Counted from the first letter of the stretch, positions 26,199 through 34,546 are shown. The stretch: 64,000 nt of DNA from Kordia zhangzhouensis (GCF_001005305.1 NZ_LBMH01000004.1:62001-126000); one strand, 5' to 3'. Notes: generated from the letters alone by a model not told the origin. A program made the numbers and translations.

Positions 26199-26807
26199 TT
26201 AGGATAATCGCTCATTAATTATGGTGCGAACAATATCAACGGCGACTGTATTGTAACGATTGTTTGGAATAATGATGTCTGCATATTCTTTAGTAGGTTC
26301 AATGAACTGTTGATGCATAGGTTTGAGAGTAGTTTGGTATCTAGTCAGCACTTCATCAATATCACGTCCTCGCTGAGAAATATCACGCTTAATTCTTCGA
26401 ATAAGACGTTCGTCAGAATCTGCATGTACAAAAATATTGATATCAAACATTTTTCGAAGCTCAGGATTGGTCAAGATTAAAATTCCTTCTACAATCATTA
26501 CTTTTCTAGGTAAAGTGTGTATGGTGTCACCTGTACGATTGTGTTTTACAAACGAATACACAGGTTGGTCAATAGCGTTTCCTTTTTTTAATTCTTGTAA
26601 ATGTTCACAAAGCAAGTCAAAATCGATTGATCTGGGGTGATCAAAATTAATTTTAGTACGCTGTTCGTAACTTAAATGAGAAGTATCGTTGTAATAAGAA
26701 TCTTGAGAAATAATTCCTACTTCATTTTCAGGAAGTTGCTTGATAATTTCGTTGACAACGGTTGTTTTTCCACTTCCAGTTCCTCCGCCAATACCAATAA
26801 TGAGCAT
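26199..26807 (-). CDS. udk: uridine kinase
   Basis: A 202-residue P-loop kinase that phosphorylates uridine and cytidine in pyrimidine salvage. Walker A GGGTGSGKTTV (residues 6-16), the substrate block SQDSYYND, NFDHPRSIDFDLL, the lid RRIKRDISQRGRD and IIIPNNRYN are all in place, and the length is standard. First gene of the operon with divIC-like, mutA, lipoprotein and mutB. It diverges from tRNA-Pro. Confidence 0.95.
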   Translation of the reverse strand: MLIIGIGGGTGSGKTTVVNEIIKQLPENEVGIISQDSYYNDTSHLSYEQRTKINFDHPRSIDFDLLCEHLQELKKGNAIDQPVYSFVKHNRTGDTIHTLPRKVMIVEGILILTNPELRKMFDINIFVHADSDERLIRRIKRDISQRGRDIDEVLTRYQTTLKPMHQQFIEPTKEYADIIIPNNRYNTVAVDIVRTIINERLS

Positions 26808-26887
26808 ATAAATAATGTTTTTTAGTCTACCACAAAATTACGTAAATTATTGCTGGAAATTATTTTTAAAAAATAAATTGTTTTTGC

Positions 26888-26917
26888 TTTTGAGTTTCAA
26901 GAAAAGCATTATATTTG
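26888..26917 (+). promoter_or_regulatory. tRNA-Pro promoter
   Basis: TTTTG (26888-26892), 17-base spacer, TATATTTG (26910-26917); the tRNA 5' end is 12 bases further on. Confidence 0.7.
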
Positions 26918-26929
26918 CAATCCACTTTT

Positions 26930-27004
26930 CGGGGTGTAGCGTAGCCCGGTTATCGCGCCGCGTTTGGGACGCGGAGGTCGCAGGTTCGAATCCTGCCACC
27001 CCGA
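26930..27004 (+). tRNA. tRNA-Pro, anticodon TGG
   Basis: Acceptor stem CGGGGTG / CACCCCG with discriminator A, D arm with GTAGCCCGGTTATCGC, anticodon stem CGCGT / ACGCG around loop TTTGGGA (anticodon TGG), T arm GCAGGTTCGAATCCTGC. CCA is not encoded. A promoter precedes it and a perfect palindromic terminator begins two bases after it. Confidence 0.96.
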
Positions 27005-27005
27005 C

Positions 27006-27037
27006 AAAAAAGGTCTTGCAATTGCAAGACCTTTTTT
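27006..27037. terminator. perfect 32-base palindromic terminator shared by tRNA-Pro and the ankyrin gene
   Basis: AAAAAAGGTCTTGCAA followed directly by its reverse complement TTGCAAGACCTTTTTT. The stop codon of the ankyrin gene (TTA at 27037-27039) touches the right arm, so both convergent genes end here. Confidence 0.9.
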
Positions 27038-28539
27038 TATAGGTCTTCTTTTTGTAAGATAAATTTAACGGTAAGTTTGCCAAACCATGTCGGTTTTTTG
27101 CCACTAGGATATGTTTCGTCAAACATCACAAGTTCTAATTGGTTATTTTGAATGTGTATTTTATAGAATTGGTGACCATTTTCAAAACCAGGAACTTTTG
27201 CAATATCAGCTGTTGTTACCAGTGTATTTTCTATTATTTGATAATTTCCACTATTAAAAACAATAGTTTGAAATGCTTTGGTAATTTCTTTTTCGGAAGG
27301 ATTCGATAATTCCTCAAAAGAGATACGTTGTAACATTTGCGGATTGTACATCAGCGCATAATTTGTGTTAGAAAAGATAAAACGCCCATAGTCTTTTTCC
27401 TTTCGAATGTAGGTAGTGTCCGCATAGATGTATTGAATTTCTTGTACTTTCCAAGAACCTAGTAAGATATTTTGCTTTTTTTGGTCATTTTTTATGAATC
27501 GAATAATATCTTGTAAATCATATAGTTTTGCAACATCGTATGCACTGTAAGTATTATTAAGAGCTTTATAGCGGTAATCGGCATTATTTTGTAATAGCCA
27601 TTTTGCAAAATCTGTATTTTGATACCATAATGCCCAGTGTAAAGCTGAAGCTTGATTTATAATATCTTTAGTGTCTATCATAGCACCATTTTTTAGCAAT
27701 AGCATTCCAATAGCAACCTCACCATTCACAGCAGCTCCCATAAGAGGAGTGAGTTGATACGTTTTGTCACATATATTTGCATTAGCTCCGTTGGCAATCA
27801 ACATAGCTACAATAGCAACATGGCCAAATCTAGCTGCCCAAGCCAATGGTGTTTGACCAACACGATTCATGAGGTTTACATCAGCTCCATGGGCAAGTAA
27901 AAGGTTTACAAGTTCATAGTTTCCTTGTTGAACTGCCAATTGTAAACTAGGTGTTCCGAGTTGGTCTTTTGTATTTGCAGATGTTTTTTGCAATGATTTT
28001 TTGACCGATTTGTAATCGTTTTGTAAAATGGCATTAACTAGTTTTTCTTCTTTAGTTGAAAGCGAAGAGGCTATTTTTGTATGTCTAAATAGATTGGCAA
28101 CAGAATCGTGATGCCATAATCTTAAAGCAACATCTGCTGCTGTACCGTGTTTACTTTTTAGCATTACATCAGCATCGTTTTTTAGAAGAAGTCTAATAGT
28201 AGAAACTTTTCCCGAAAAGGCAGCCCAATTGAGCGCATGATCTCCGTTTTTGTCGAGGGCATTGACCTTAGCGCCTTGTTCTAAAAGTAATTCACATATT
28301 TTTATATTTCCTAATGAAGCAGCATACATTAGTGGAGTACCATGCAATCCTTTTGCTTCTGCCATGTTTGCATCTGCTCCTTTTTCTAGAAGTTGTATTG
28401 TTTTGGTAATATTATTTTTGCTAATGGCATTCAACAATGGAGTTTTACCATTTTCATCATATATATTGATTGTTTCCTGAGAAATGGAAGTATAATATGT
28501 AATTAAGCTAAGTATTAGGAAAAAGGTTTGTTTAGTCAT
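27037..28539 (-). CDS. exported ankyrin-repeat protein with C-terminal lipocalin-like domain
   Basis: About 500 residues with an N-terminal signal (MTKQTFFLILSLITYYTSIS). At least eight ankyrin repeats follow in two blocks, roughly residues 25-140 and 195-345, for example GTPLMYAASLGNIKICELLL and GQTPLAWAARFGHVAIVAML. From about residue 360 comes ILLGSWKVQEIQYIYADTTY and a beta-rich segment, which resembles a small lipocalin-like domain seen in Bacteroidetes proteins. The frame opens 12 codons earlier (28575), but the signal peptide fits the ATG at 28537-28539. Binding partner unknown; ankyrins mediate protein contacts. Confidence 0.84.
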   Translation of the reverse strand: MTKQTFFLILSLITYYTSISQETINIYDENGKTPLLNAISKNNITKTIQLLEKGADANMAEAKGLHGTPLMYAASLGNIKICELLLEQGAKVNALDKNGDHALNWAAFSGKVSTIRLLLKNDADVMLKSKHGTAADVALRLWHHDSVANLFRHTKIASSLSTKEEKLVNAILQNDYKSVKKSLQKTSANTKDQLGTPSLQLAVQQGNYELVNLLLAHGADVNLMNRVGQTPLAWAARFGHVAIVAMLIANGANANICDKTYQLTPLMGAAVNGEVAIGMLLLKNGAMIDTKDIINQASALHWALWYQNTDFAKWLLQNNADYRYKALNNTYSAYDVAKLYDLQDIIRFIKNDQKKQNILLGSWKVQEIQYIYADTTYIRKEKDYGRFIFSNTNYALMYNPQMLQRISFEELSNPSEKEITKAFQTIVFNSGNYQIIENTLVTTADIAKVPGFENGHQFYKIHIQNNQLELVMFDETYPSGKKPTWFGKLTVKFILQKEDL

Positions 28540-28677
28540 AAGTTTTAAGTTGAGAATAGTTTTCATGTAAGACAATTAGATAAGCACAATACTGGCGCAT
28601 CATGATAGTCAAATGTCAAATCATTTAATGAAAAATCTAAATATTAGAAGAAAGAATCTGTTAAGATTAATTATTGT

Positions 28678-29730
28678 TTACACTTTCTGTTCTTTTCTAA
28701 ACTTAGAAGGAGTTGTGTTTGTAAACTTAGAGAATGCTTTGTAAAACGTAACTTTATTATTAAAACCTGCTTCTTCAGCAATAGCTTCAATTTTATAGTG
28801 CTGATATGCTTCGTTTTTAAGAAGTTTTTGTGCAAAAAGAACGCGATGACGATTAACATAATCGTTGAAATTTTCCCGAATGCATTCAGAAAATGTTCTA
28901 GATATATATTGAGATTTGGTATCTAGTTTTTCGGCTAGTATATCAAGGGTAAGGTTATTTTGTAGATAACAGTTTTCTGTAGAAAACAGTTGTTCTAATT
29001 TTCTCTGAATGCTTTTCATTTCCGTTGTACTCAATGAAGAACTTTGGTATTTAGCTTTTAGTGTTTTGAAAAATTGCGGATTTCGATATAAGACAAAAGC
29101 AATTGTAAAAATGAACAAATTAGAGAAAATATAATACCATTTAAAGTCTAGCCAACTGTTTGCGAATAGTGTGAATAGAGAAATTACAATATTTGCTGAG
29201 ATGAAAATGATGCTTATGCCCGAAAGATAAAAAAATACGTCGCTAGTCAATTGTGCTTTATTTTTGCGAACTAACAACATTAAAAATAATGCATATATCA
29301 ATTGATGCGCTGCTCTAAAATAATTAGCAGGCATAATACGATATAAGAAAAATTGCGGGTTTGTGCTAAGCAATACTTTTTCATTATAAGGAGCTATGGT
29401 GTAATCAATCAACATGATATTGATGATGATAAGCGGAATGAGATGCAATACTTCTTTTTTTTGAAAGGTATATTCTGGTTGAATTGTCGCTTTATAATGA
29501 ATCCATAGTAAAGGGCCGTATAACACGCCAACCGAGTGATAATAAAAACCATAAATTTGTGGAACCATATGCGCAATTTCGGTAGTTCCATATATGAAGT
29601 ATAAAATTTCTAGTGCAAAGAGTAAAGTATAAAAAGCTAGCGAACGATTTTTTATATCATTAGCATAAAAAAACAAACCACCAGCAATACATAATGTGAA
29701 TAGTGCTTCAAAAAATAGAAATAAATACAA
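28678..29730 (-). CDS. AraC-family regulator with N-terminal membrane domain
   Basis: A 350-residue protein. Residues 1-220 hold about seven membrane helices, and the last 110 residues form an AraC-type helix-turn-helix domain (LTLDILAEKLDTKSQYISRT, then IEAIAEEAGFNNKVTFYKAF and TPSKFRKEQ). Such membrane AraC regulators are common in Bacteroidetes and sense unknown signals. The start is a TTG at 29728-29730: the preceding in-frame codon but one is a stop and there is no nearby ATG. A palindrome lies 46 bases upstream. Confidence 0.88.
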   Translation of the reverse strand: MYLFLFFEALFTLCIAGGLFFYANDIKNRSLAFYTLLFALEILYFIYGTTEIAHMVPQIYGFYYHSVGVLYGPLLWIHYKATIQPEYTFQKKEVLHLIPLIIINIMLIDYTIAPYNEKVLLSTNPQFFLYRIMPANYFRAAHQLIYALFLMLLVRKNKAQLTSDVFFYLSGISIIFISANIVISLFTLFANSWLDFKWYYIFSNLFIFTIAFVLYRNPQFFKTLKAKYQSSSLSTTEMKSIQRKLEQLFSTENCYLQNNLTLDILAEKLDTKSQYISRTFSECIRENFNDYVNRHRVLFAQKLLKNEAYQHYKIEAIAEEAGFNNKVTFYKAFSKFTNTTPSKFRKEQKV

Positions 29731-29775
29731 ATCTTATCATTTTTGGTATTTAAAAGTACAGTTTTGATTTGAAAT

Positions 29776-29789
29776 CATGCAACTGCATG
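29776..29789. promoter_or_regulatory. 14-base palindrome upstream of the AraC-type gene
   Basis: CATGCA-AC-TGCATG, perfectly symmetric, 46 bases before the TTG start. It is likely a regulator site; no protein can be assigned. Confidence 0.35.
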
Positions 29790-29884
29790 CTACAGAAAAT
29801 TGAAGGAGTAAGATATTATATCGAAAATAAAATCTTCAATTAGCAAGAAGTAAGTTGTCGTAATTGAAAATCTATATTTAAGAA

Positions 29885-30466
29885 CTAATCTAACAACGTT
29901 AATACCGTATCCACTGAAGTGATGAGTTCTTTTTCTTGCGGATCTGTTTTAGAAACTACCTTAATACCGTTAAAAAACGTATGTAACACAGAAGCTAAAT
30001 TTGTAAGATCTTTTATGGGTGAAATTTCCCCAGAGTCGACGCCAGATTGAAGAAAATCTTTAAAAGTAGCCAACATAAAAGCTTTGTTTTCTTGAATTAC
30101 CGAGAGCATTTCTTCATCATTCGGGACTAATTCTGTGGCAACATTGATTACAAAACAACCTTTGTGTTCAGAATCACAAACTGCTTCTGAGATTCCTTGT
30201 TCAAAAAGTTTTCGAAATCCTTCTTTGACACTTTTTTGTTGTTTAAAAAAAGAGGTGAGTTGTATACGATTTTTGTTTCTGTAATGCGCAAATGCTTTGT
30301 CGAATAATTCCTTCTTTCCGCCATACGTGTCGTAAATGCTTGCACGATTGATACCCAAATAGGCTACCAAATCTTGCATGGAAGTGGCGTGAAAACCATT
30401 TTTCCAAAATAAACACATCGCTTTATTCAGCGTTTCTTCTTCATTAAATTTTTTTACTCTTGGCAT
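29885..30466 (-). CDS. TetR/AcrR family transcriptional regulator
   Basis: A 193-residue repressor. The N-terminal DNA-binding domain MPRVKKFNEEETLNKAMCLF, then ATSMQDLVAYLGINRASIYDTYGGKKELFDKAFAHY is a classic TetR helix-turn-helix of the YxaF/LmrA-like group. The C-terminal ligand domain includes AVCDSEHKGCFVINVATEL, with two Cys spaced as in related regulators. It lies 58 bases downstream of an SDR gene on the same strand, has its own promoter, and twin operators lie before the SDR gene, so it probably represses the SDR and possibly itself. Confidence 0.92.
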   Translation of the reverse strand: MPRVKKFNEEETLNKAMCLFWKNGFHATSMQDLVAYLGINRASIYDTYGGKKELFDKAFAHYRNKNRIQLTSFFKQQKSVKEGFRKLFEQGISEAVCDSEHKGCFVINVATELVPNDEEMLSVIQENKAFMLATFKDFLQSGVDSGEISPIKDLTNLASVLHTFFNGIKVVSKTDPQEKELITSVDTVLTLLD

Positions 30467-30476
30467 ACTTATAAAT

Positions 30477-30510
30477 TGTAGAGATAGCAGTCACTATCTC
30501 TACAAAAATA
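30477..30510 (-). promoter_or_regulatory. TetR promoter with overlapping palindrome
   Basis: On the minus strand the -7 element TATTTTTG (30503-30510) runs into the inverted repeat TGTAGAGATAG-6-CTATCTCTACA (30477-30504), which ends 10 bases before the TetR ATG. It covers the start of transcription, so a bound protein or RNA hairpin would block expression. Confidence 0.6.
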
Positions 30511-30524
30511 CATATAATCTTTAA

Positions 30525-31280
30525 TTAGGTCAACAGCGGATTGATGTTCATTCCTCCATCCACATTGTATTCGCCACCCGTAATAAAAGATGCTTCATCA
30601 GATGCAAGAAACGCAACTAAATTTGCTACATCTTCAGGTTTTCCAAATCGTTTCAGTGGAATGCGCTCCTGCATAGCTTCCGCAAACCCTTGCAATTGTT
30701 CTTCAGGTAAACCTGTTTTGTTAAAAATAGGGGTTTCAACAGGACCTGGATTTACTGCATTTACACGAATTTTTCTTGGTGCGAGTTCTGTTGCAGCCGT
30801 ACGTGTAAACGAATTCAACGCAGCTTTTGTTGCTGCATAAATTGCCGTATTTGGCATTCCTGTATAGGCATTAATAGAAGATAAGTTGATGATTGATGCG
30901 CCCTCACTTAAAATTGGTAAAAACTTTTCAATTGTGAAAACAGCTCCTTTAAAATTGATTCCAAACTGAGAATCGTACACTTCTTCTGTAATTTGTCCGA
31001 CAGGCGCAGGCTTAAATATTCCAGCATTGACAAACAAAACATCTACATTGCCATGTAAATTTTTTACTTCTTCTACTAAACTGTCGATGGCTTCTAGCGA
31101 AGTTACATCAGCCACAATTCCTTTGACACCTAATTCAGAAGCGGCATTTTGTACACGTTCTTCAGATCGTCCAGTAATAATGACTTCAGCACCTTGTGCT
31201 TTTAATTTTTCTGCAGAAGCATATCCAATTCCGCTATTTCCACCTGTTACTACGGCTATTTTTCCTTGTAAACTACTCAT
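30525..31280 (-). CDS. short-chain dehydrogenase/reductase (classical SDR)
   Basis: A 251-residue NAD(P)-dependent oxidoreductase. Cofactor motif TGGNSGIGYASA (TGxxxGxG), NAG motif VNAGIFKP, catalytic Ser in INLSSINAY, YxxxK in YAATKAALNSF, and the C-terminal GGEYNVDGGMNIN. I chose the ATG at 31278-31280 (MSSLQGKIAVV) instead of the frame start at 31319, since the latter lies within the promoter. The substrate is unknown. It is regulated with or by the adjacent TetR gene. Confidence 0.92.
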   Translation of the reverse strand: MSSLQGKIAVVTGGNSGIGYASAEKLKAQGAEVIITGRSEERVQNAASELGVKGIVADVTSLEAIDSLVEEVKNLHGNVDVLFVNAGIFKPAPVGQITEEVYDSQFGINFKGAVFTIEKFLPILSEGASIINLSSINAYTGMPNTAIYAATKAALNSFTRTAATELAPRKIRVNAVNPGPVETPIFNKTGLPEEQLQGFAEAMQERIPLKRFGKPEDVANLVAFLASDEASFITGGEYNVDGGMNINPLLT

Positions 31281-31312
31281 AATTTTTTGGTTTTGTATAT
31301 TAATTTTATTTC

Positions 31313-31361
31313 GGAACAATCATTCCAAATACAAATATATGAATATTAGAACGGTCATTCC
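31313..31361 (-). promoter_or_regulatory. SDR promoter flanked by two TetR-type operators
   Basis: Two 14-base copies read GGAACAATCATTCC (31313-31326) and AGAACGGTCATTCC (31348-31361). Between them, on the minus strand, is the -7 element TATATTTG (31332-31339). The GAACGGTCATTC core is typical of TetR-family sites, so both would be occupied to close the promoter. Confidence 0.7.
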
Positions 31362-31608
31362 AAATAAAAGTATAATAATTATGATTGTTATTGATAATTA
31401 GTTGGTTAGGGGTGGTTGGGTTTGTGTTGTATGACAAATTTTACAAACAATTTTTATTGCAAGTTGAAGTATCGATTGATTTTCCTTATCTCCAAATACA
31501 AATGTAGCGCTACGTAGAAACCCTTGATTTTGTGTTGAGAGTTCATCTTACTTTTAAATACGCTTTTTAAATTGTAAGTTTGATATGAACTGACCAAAAT
31601 AAAACCAT
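31362..31608. other. gene-free stretch before the three-gene cassette
   Basis: It carries the upstream region of the SDR promoter and the leader of the cassette. TTACTTTTA at 31548-31556 is a one-mismatch -7 candidate, 58 bases before the ATG at 31609, and GTAGCGCTAC at 31505-31514 is a perfect palindrome. No small gene is apparent. Confidence 0.4.
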
Positions 31609-32406
31609 ATGTCTACCTCTAATCCTACGCCGACTTCATCACCGTCGGCTTCATCGGCCACTACGGCTTCAGAAACAGCAAATGTACCTCCTAAGGGAAT
31701 CTCCAAAGGTATCTCGGATACAACAATGATTCAACTTAAAGAAGATTTGGAGACCATGTTGTTATATGCGATTAATCACGGAAAAATAATTAATACAGAA
31801 CTGAATCCGTTGATAGAAAGTAATAATTTAGACGATCTCATCAATGCGCATAATATTTTGTCAAAGAATGTGGCTCCAGCTACTCCAAAATCAATCCGAT
31901 ATTTAAAGCTTCTATGCAAAGACGATGACAAGAAATCGATTTTTCAGCGATTACCGATTATTCGAAATTTAGTGATTTTAGCAGTCCTATTTTTGATTAT
32001 TTTTATTGGAACCTCTTTGTCAAGTGAGGTAAATACACAATCTTTATCGGAAGGAGTTTTGAGTAATAGTGGATTATCGTTGTTGCTCAATATTTCATTT
32101 TTATGCTCTATTTCTGGTTTGGGTGTTGTTTTTTACTTGCTTAAAAGTGTAAGTGAGGGAGTGCAGCAAGCAACTTTAAAACCAGAGCAATCTATATACT
32201 ATGTAGCACTGATTGTATTAGGATTAATTTCTGGTTTAATTCTTTCAGAAATTGTATCATCGTATGATCAAGGTAAAGATCTAAGTATTTTCAATAATGC
32301 TGTGTTAGCTCTCATTGGAGGATTTTCTTCAGATGCTATTTTTAGCATTTTACAAGGCATTATCAACAAAATTAAATCTATTTTTTCTGTAAACAGTCCA
32401 AATTAA
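31609..32406 (+). CDS. membrane protein of an unrecognised three-gene cassette
   Basis: A 265-residue protein. The first 35 residues are a low-complexity Ser/Thr/Pro/Ala tract (MSTSNPTPTSSPSASSATTA), then a predicted helical domain of about 85 residues, and three membrane segments (about 124-140, 158-180 and 198-216), ending with a short tail containing FSVNSPN. I do not recognise the family. It is the first gene of a cassette with a lipoprotein (11 bases on) and a small soluble protein (12 bases on), closed by a terminator at 33309-33335. Confidence 0.78.
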   Translation: MSTSNPTPTSSPSASSATTASETANVPPKGISKGISDTTMIQLKEDLETMLLYAINHGKIINTELNPLIESNNLDDLINAHNILSKNVAPATPKSIRYLKLLCKDDDKKSIFQRLPIIRNLVILAVLFLIIFIGTSLSSEVNTQSLSEGVLSNSGLSLLLNISFLCSISGLGVVFYLLKSVSEGVQQATLKPEQSIYYVALIVLGLISGLILSEIVSSYDQGKDLSIFNNAVLALIGGFSSDAIFSILQGIINKIKSIFSVNSPN

Positions 32407-32417
32407 TTTAAAGAAAT

Positions 32418-33017
32418 ATGAAATTAATCGTTAAAAGTTTTATTGTCATAATCATTGGCATAATCATTAGTTCATGTGCTTCCATTCCTGCTTCAACAGC
32501 AACTTTGTCTGAGGAAGTAATTTCAGAAGCAGCTGAGATGCACAAATTAAACATAGCATTAATCAATCAACTATTTGATGAGCGAAAAGATAAAGTGAAT
32601 GATTTTATCAACAATCAATACATTCCGACATTTGTGAAGAATTTTGAAGCTAAAATTCCACCAAATGTAGATGTGAAAGCAGAACTTCCTAACATTTTAA
32701 AAAGTGTAATGCCTGTTATCAGTAGAAAACGAGATTCTCTACACACATTGCTTGACAATCAACGCAATCAAATCTTAACTTCATTAAATGATAGCTATTC
32801 AAATTATCAACGAGCTAGTGGTACTTTACAAAACTTGATTACTTCGGCAGTTAAACTAAAACAATCGGAAGCCAATACCTTGGCACAAATTGAAAGTTTG
32901 ACCAAAACAAATCTGAATGTTAACAAAATAGAAAATCATTTGGATAGTTTATTAATCAAAACAGGAAACGGTTTTGATAAATTATTAAATGTAGCTTCAG
33001 AACTTAAAGGAAACTAA
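32418..33017 (+). CDS. coiled-coil lipoprotein of the three-gene cassette
   Basis: A 199-residue lipoprotein: MKLIVKSFIVIIIGIIISSC has the lipobox Cys at 20. Nearly all of the rest is predicted helix with heptad-like Leu/Ile spacing (RDSLHTLLDNQRNQILTSL, KIENHLDSLLIKTGNGFDKL), so it may form a coiled coil on the outer side of a membrane. No family recognised. Same operon as the membrane protein before it and the small protein after it. Confidence 0.78.
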   Translation: MKLIVKSFIVIIIGIIISSCASIPASTATLSEEVISEAAEMHKLNIALINQLFDERKDKVNDFINNQYIPTFVKNFEAKIPPNVDVKAELPNILKSVMPVISRKRDSLHTLLDNQRNQILTSLNDSYSNYQRASGTLQNLITSAVKLKQSEANTLAQIESLTKTNLNVNKIENHLDSLLIKTGNGFDKLLNVASELKGN

Positions 33018-33029
33018 AAATATAAACTT

Positions 33030-33296
33030 ATGAGTATAAATTGGGACGATTTAGCCAACCAAGCGGCTTCGCAAACGGATGCAGAATTTCAAACCACAAT
33101 TGCAAGTCTCACACGAATGAGCATCACAGAAATTGATCAATTCATCAAAGAGAGTCAAATTACTAATGCTAATGCAATCAAGGTTTTAAAAGAAATTAAT
33201 GATGCTGCTGCATCAAATACAGCCAAAGCAGATGCCATAGCTAATATAGACAATGGAGTAAACTTTTTAGTGAGTTTGGCACATAGAATTGTATAA
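33030..33296 (+). CDS. small soluble helical protein of the three-gene cassette
   Basis: An 88-residue protein without signal or membrane segment (MSINWDDLANQAASQTDAEF), Ala/Asn/Ile rich and predicted all-helical, ending in a hydrophobic stretch (NFLVSLAHRIV). No family recognised. Because it is cytosolic while its partners are in the membrane and anchored as a lipoprotein, a three-compartment assembly is possible; this is inference. Confidence 0.72.
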   Translation: MSINWDDLANQAASQTDAEFQTTIASLTRMSITEIDQFIKESQITNANAIKVLKEINDAAASNTAKADAIANIDNGVNFLVSLAHRIV

Positions 33297-33308
33297 CCAG
33301 ATTTTGAT

Positions 33309-33335
33309 AAAGTAATAACATATTTATTACTTTTT
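33309..33335 (+). terminator. terminator of the three-gene cassette
   Basis: AAGTAATAA (33310-33318), loop CATAT, TTATTACTT (33324-33332), then T run; 13 bases past the last stop. Confidence 0.7.
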
Positions 33336-33416
33336 AGCTTTTGTGTATGATAAATAAATCAAACAGTTGTATCATTTTTGTTGATAAAATATGTGTAAGG
33401 AATTCATAGAAAAAGC

Positions 33417-33424
33417 TACTTTTG
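33417..33424 (+). promoter_or_regulatory. -7 element of the trxB promoter
   Basis: TACTTTTG, a full TAnnTTTG match, 26 bases before the trxB ATG; the -33 element is not clear. Confidence 0.6.
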
Positions 33425-33450
33425 TTATAGAATTTTAGAAAAAAAAAGAT

Positions 33451-34422
33451 ATGTCAGATACAAATACAACACTTGATTGTTTAATTATAGGAAGTGGTCC
33501 CGCAGGATATACAGCAGCTATTTATGCAGCAAGAGCAGATATGAATCCAGTAATGTACACTGGAATGGAGCCAGGCGGACAATTAACGACAACGACAGAA
33601 GTTGATAACTTTCCAGGTTATCCAAACGGAACTGACGGAACAGCTATGATGGAAGATTTGAAAAATCAGGCAACACGTTTTGGAACAGAAGTACGTTTTG
33701 GGATAGCAACTCGTGTGGATTTTTCAAAAGAAGTAGGAGGCATACACAAAGTATATGTAAATGATGGAGCAGAAGAGAAAGAAATCTCTGCAAAAACAGT
33801 AATCATTTCAACAGGAGCTTCGGCAAAGTACCTTGGGTTAGAAAGTGAAGAACGCCTAAAAGGAGGAGGAGTTTCAGCATGTGCTACTTGTGATGGTTTT
33901 TTCTACAAAGGGCAAGATGTAATTGTTGTAGGAGGTGGTGATACGGCTGCCGAAGAAGCAACGTATTTGGCTAAACTATGTAGAAAAGTGACAATGCTAG
34001 TTCGTCGTGACGAAATGCGAGCAAGTAAAGCAATGCAACACCGTGTAAACAATACCGAAAATCTAGAAGTATTGTATCATACCGAACTAGACGAAGTATT
34101 AGGTAATATGGTAGTTGAAGGTGTTCGTGTGGTAAACAATCAAACACAAGAAAAGCATGAAATTCCTGTTACAGGAGTTTTTATTGCCATTGGACACAAA
34201 CCAAATACAGATATGTTTAAAGGAATTTTAAACATGGACGAGACAGGATATTTGATAACCGCTGCAAAATCAACAAAAACAAATATTCCAGGGGTTTTCG
34301 CTGCAGGAGATGTACAAGATAAAGAATACCGTCAAGCAATTACAGCTGCCGGAACAGGATGTATGGCTGCATTGGATGCAGAACGATATTTAGCTTCTGT
34401 AGAAGATATGATTGAAGCCTAA
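33451..34422 (+). CDS. trxB: thioredoxin-disulfide reductase
   Basis: A 323-residue low-molecular-weight flavoenzyme that reduces thioredoxin with NADPH. FAD motif IIGSGPAGYTAAIYAARA, redox motif CATCDG (residues about 145-150), NADPH motif VVGGGDTAAEEA, and the C-terminal FAD block GVFAAGDVQDKEYRQA. Single-gene unit with its own promoter and a strong terminator. Confidence 0.97.
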   Translation: MSDTNTTLDCLIIGSGPAGYTAAIYAARADMNPVMYTGMEPGGQLTTTTEVDNFPGYPNGTDGTAMMEDLKNQATRFGTEVRFGIATRVDFSKEVGGIHKVYVNDGAEEKEISAKTVIISTGASAKYLGLESEERLKGGGVSACATCDGFFYKGQDVIVVGGGDTAAEEATYLAKLCRKVTMLVRRDEMRASKAMQHRVNNTENLEVLYHTELDEVLGNMVVEGVRVVNNQTQEKHEIPVTGVFIAIGHKPNTDMFKGILNMDETGYLITAAKSTKTNIPGVFAAGDVQDKEYRQAITAAGTGCMAALDAERYLASVEDMIEA

Positions 34423-34481
34423 AGTAATAGGACGATTTTTAAATTATCAAGTGTAAACGTTCATTCTAAATACTAAAACAT

Positions 34482-34517
34482 AAAAAAACGCACAAGATTT
34501 CAACTTGTGCGTTTTTT
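34482..34517. terminator. bidirectional terminator between trxB and DUF2807 gene
   Basis: A run, CGCACAAG, loop ATTTCAA, CTTGTGCG, T run. Ends trxB on plus and the envelope operon on minus. Confidence 0.88.
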
Positions 34518-34546
34518 GTTTATATCGAATAAATTTAATGACTAAT

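Noticed and set aside
26815-27042. Frames on both strands across tRNA-Pro
   Set aside because: They read through the tRNA and its terminator and have no protein-like character outside.
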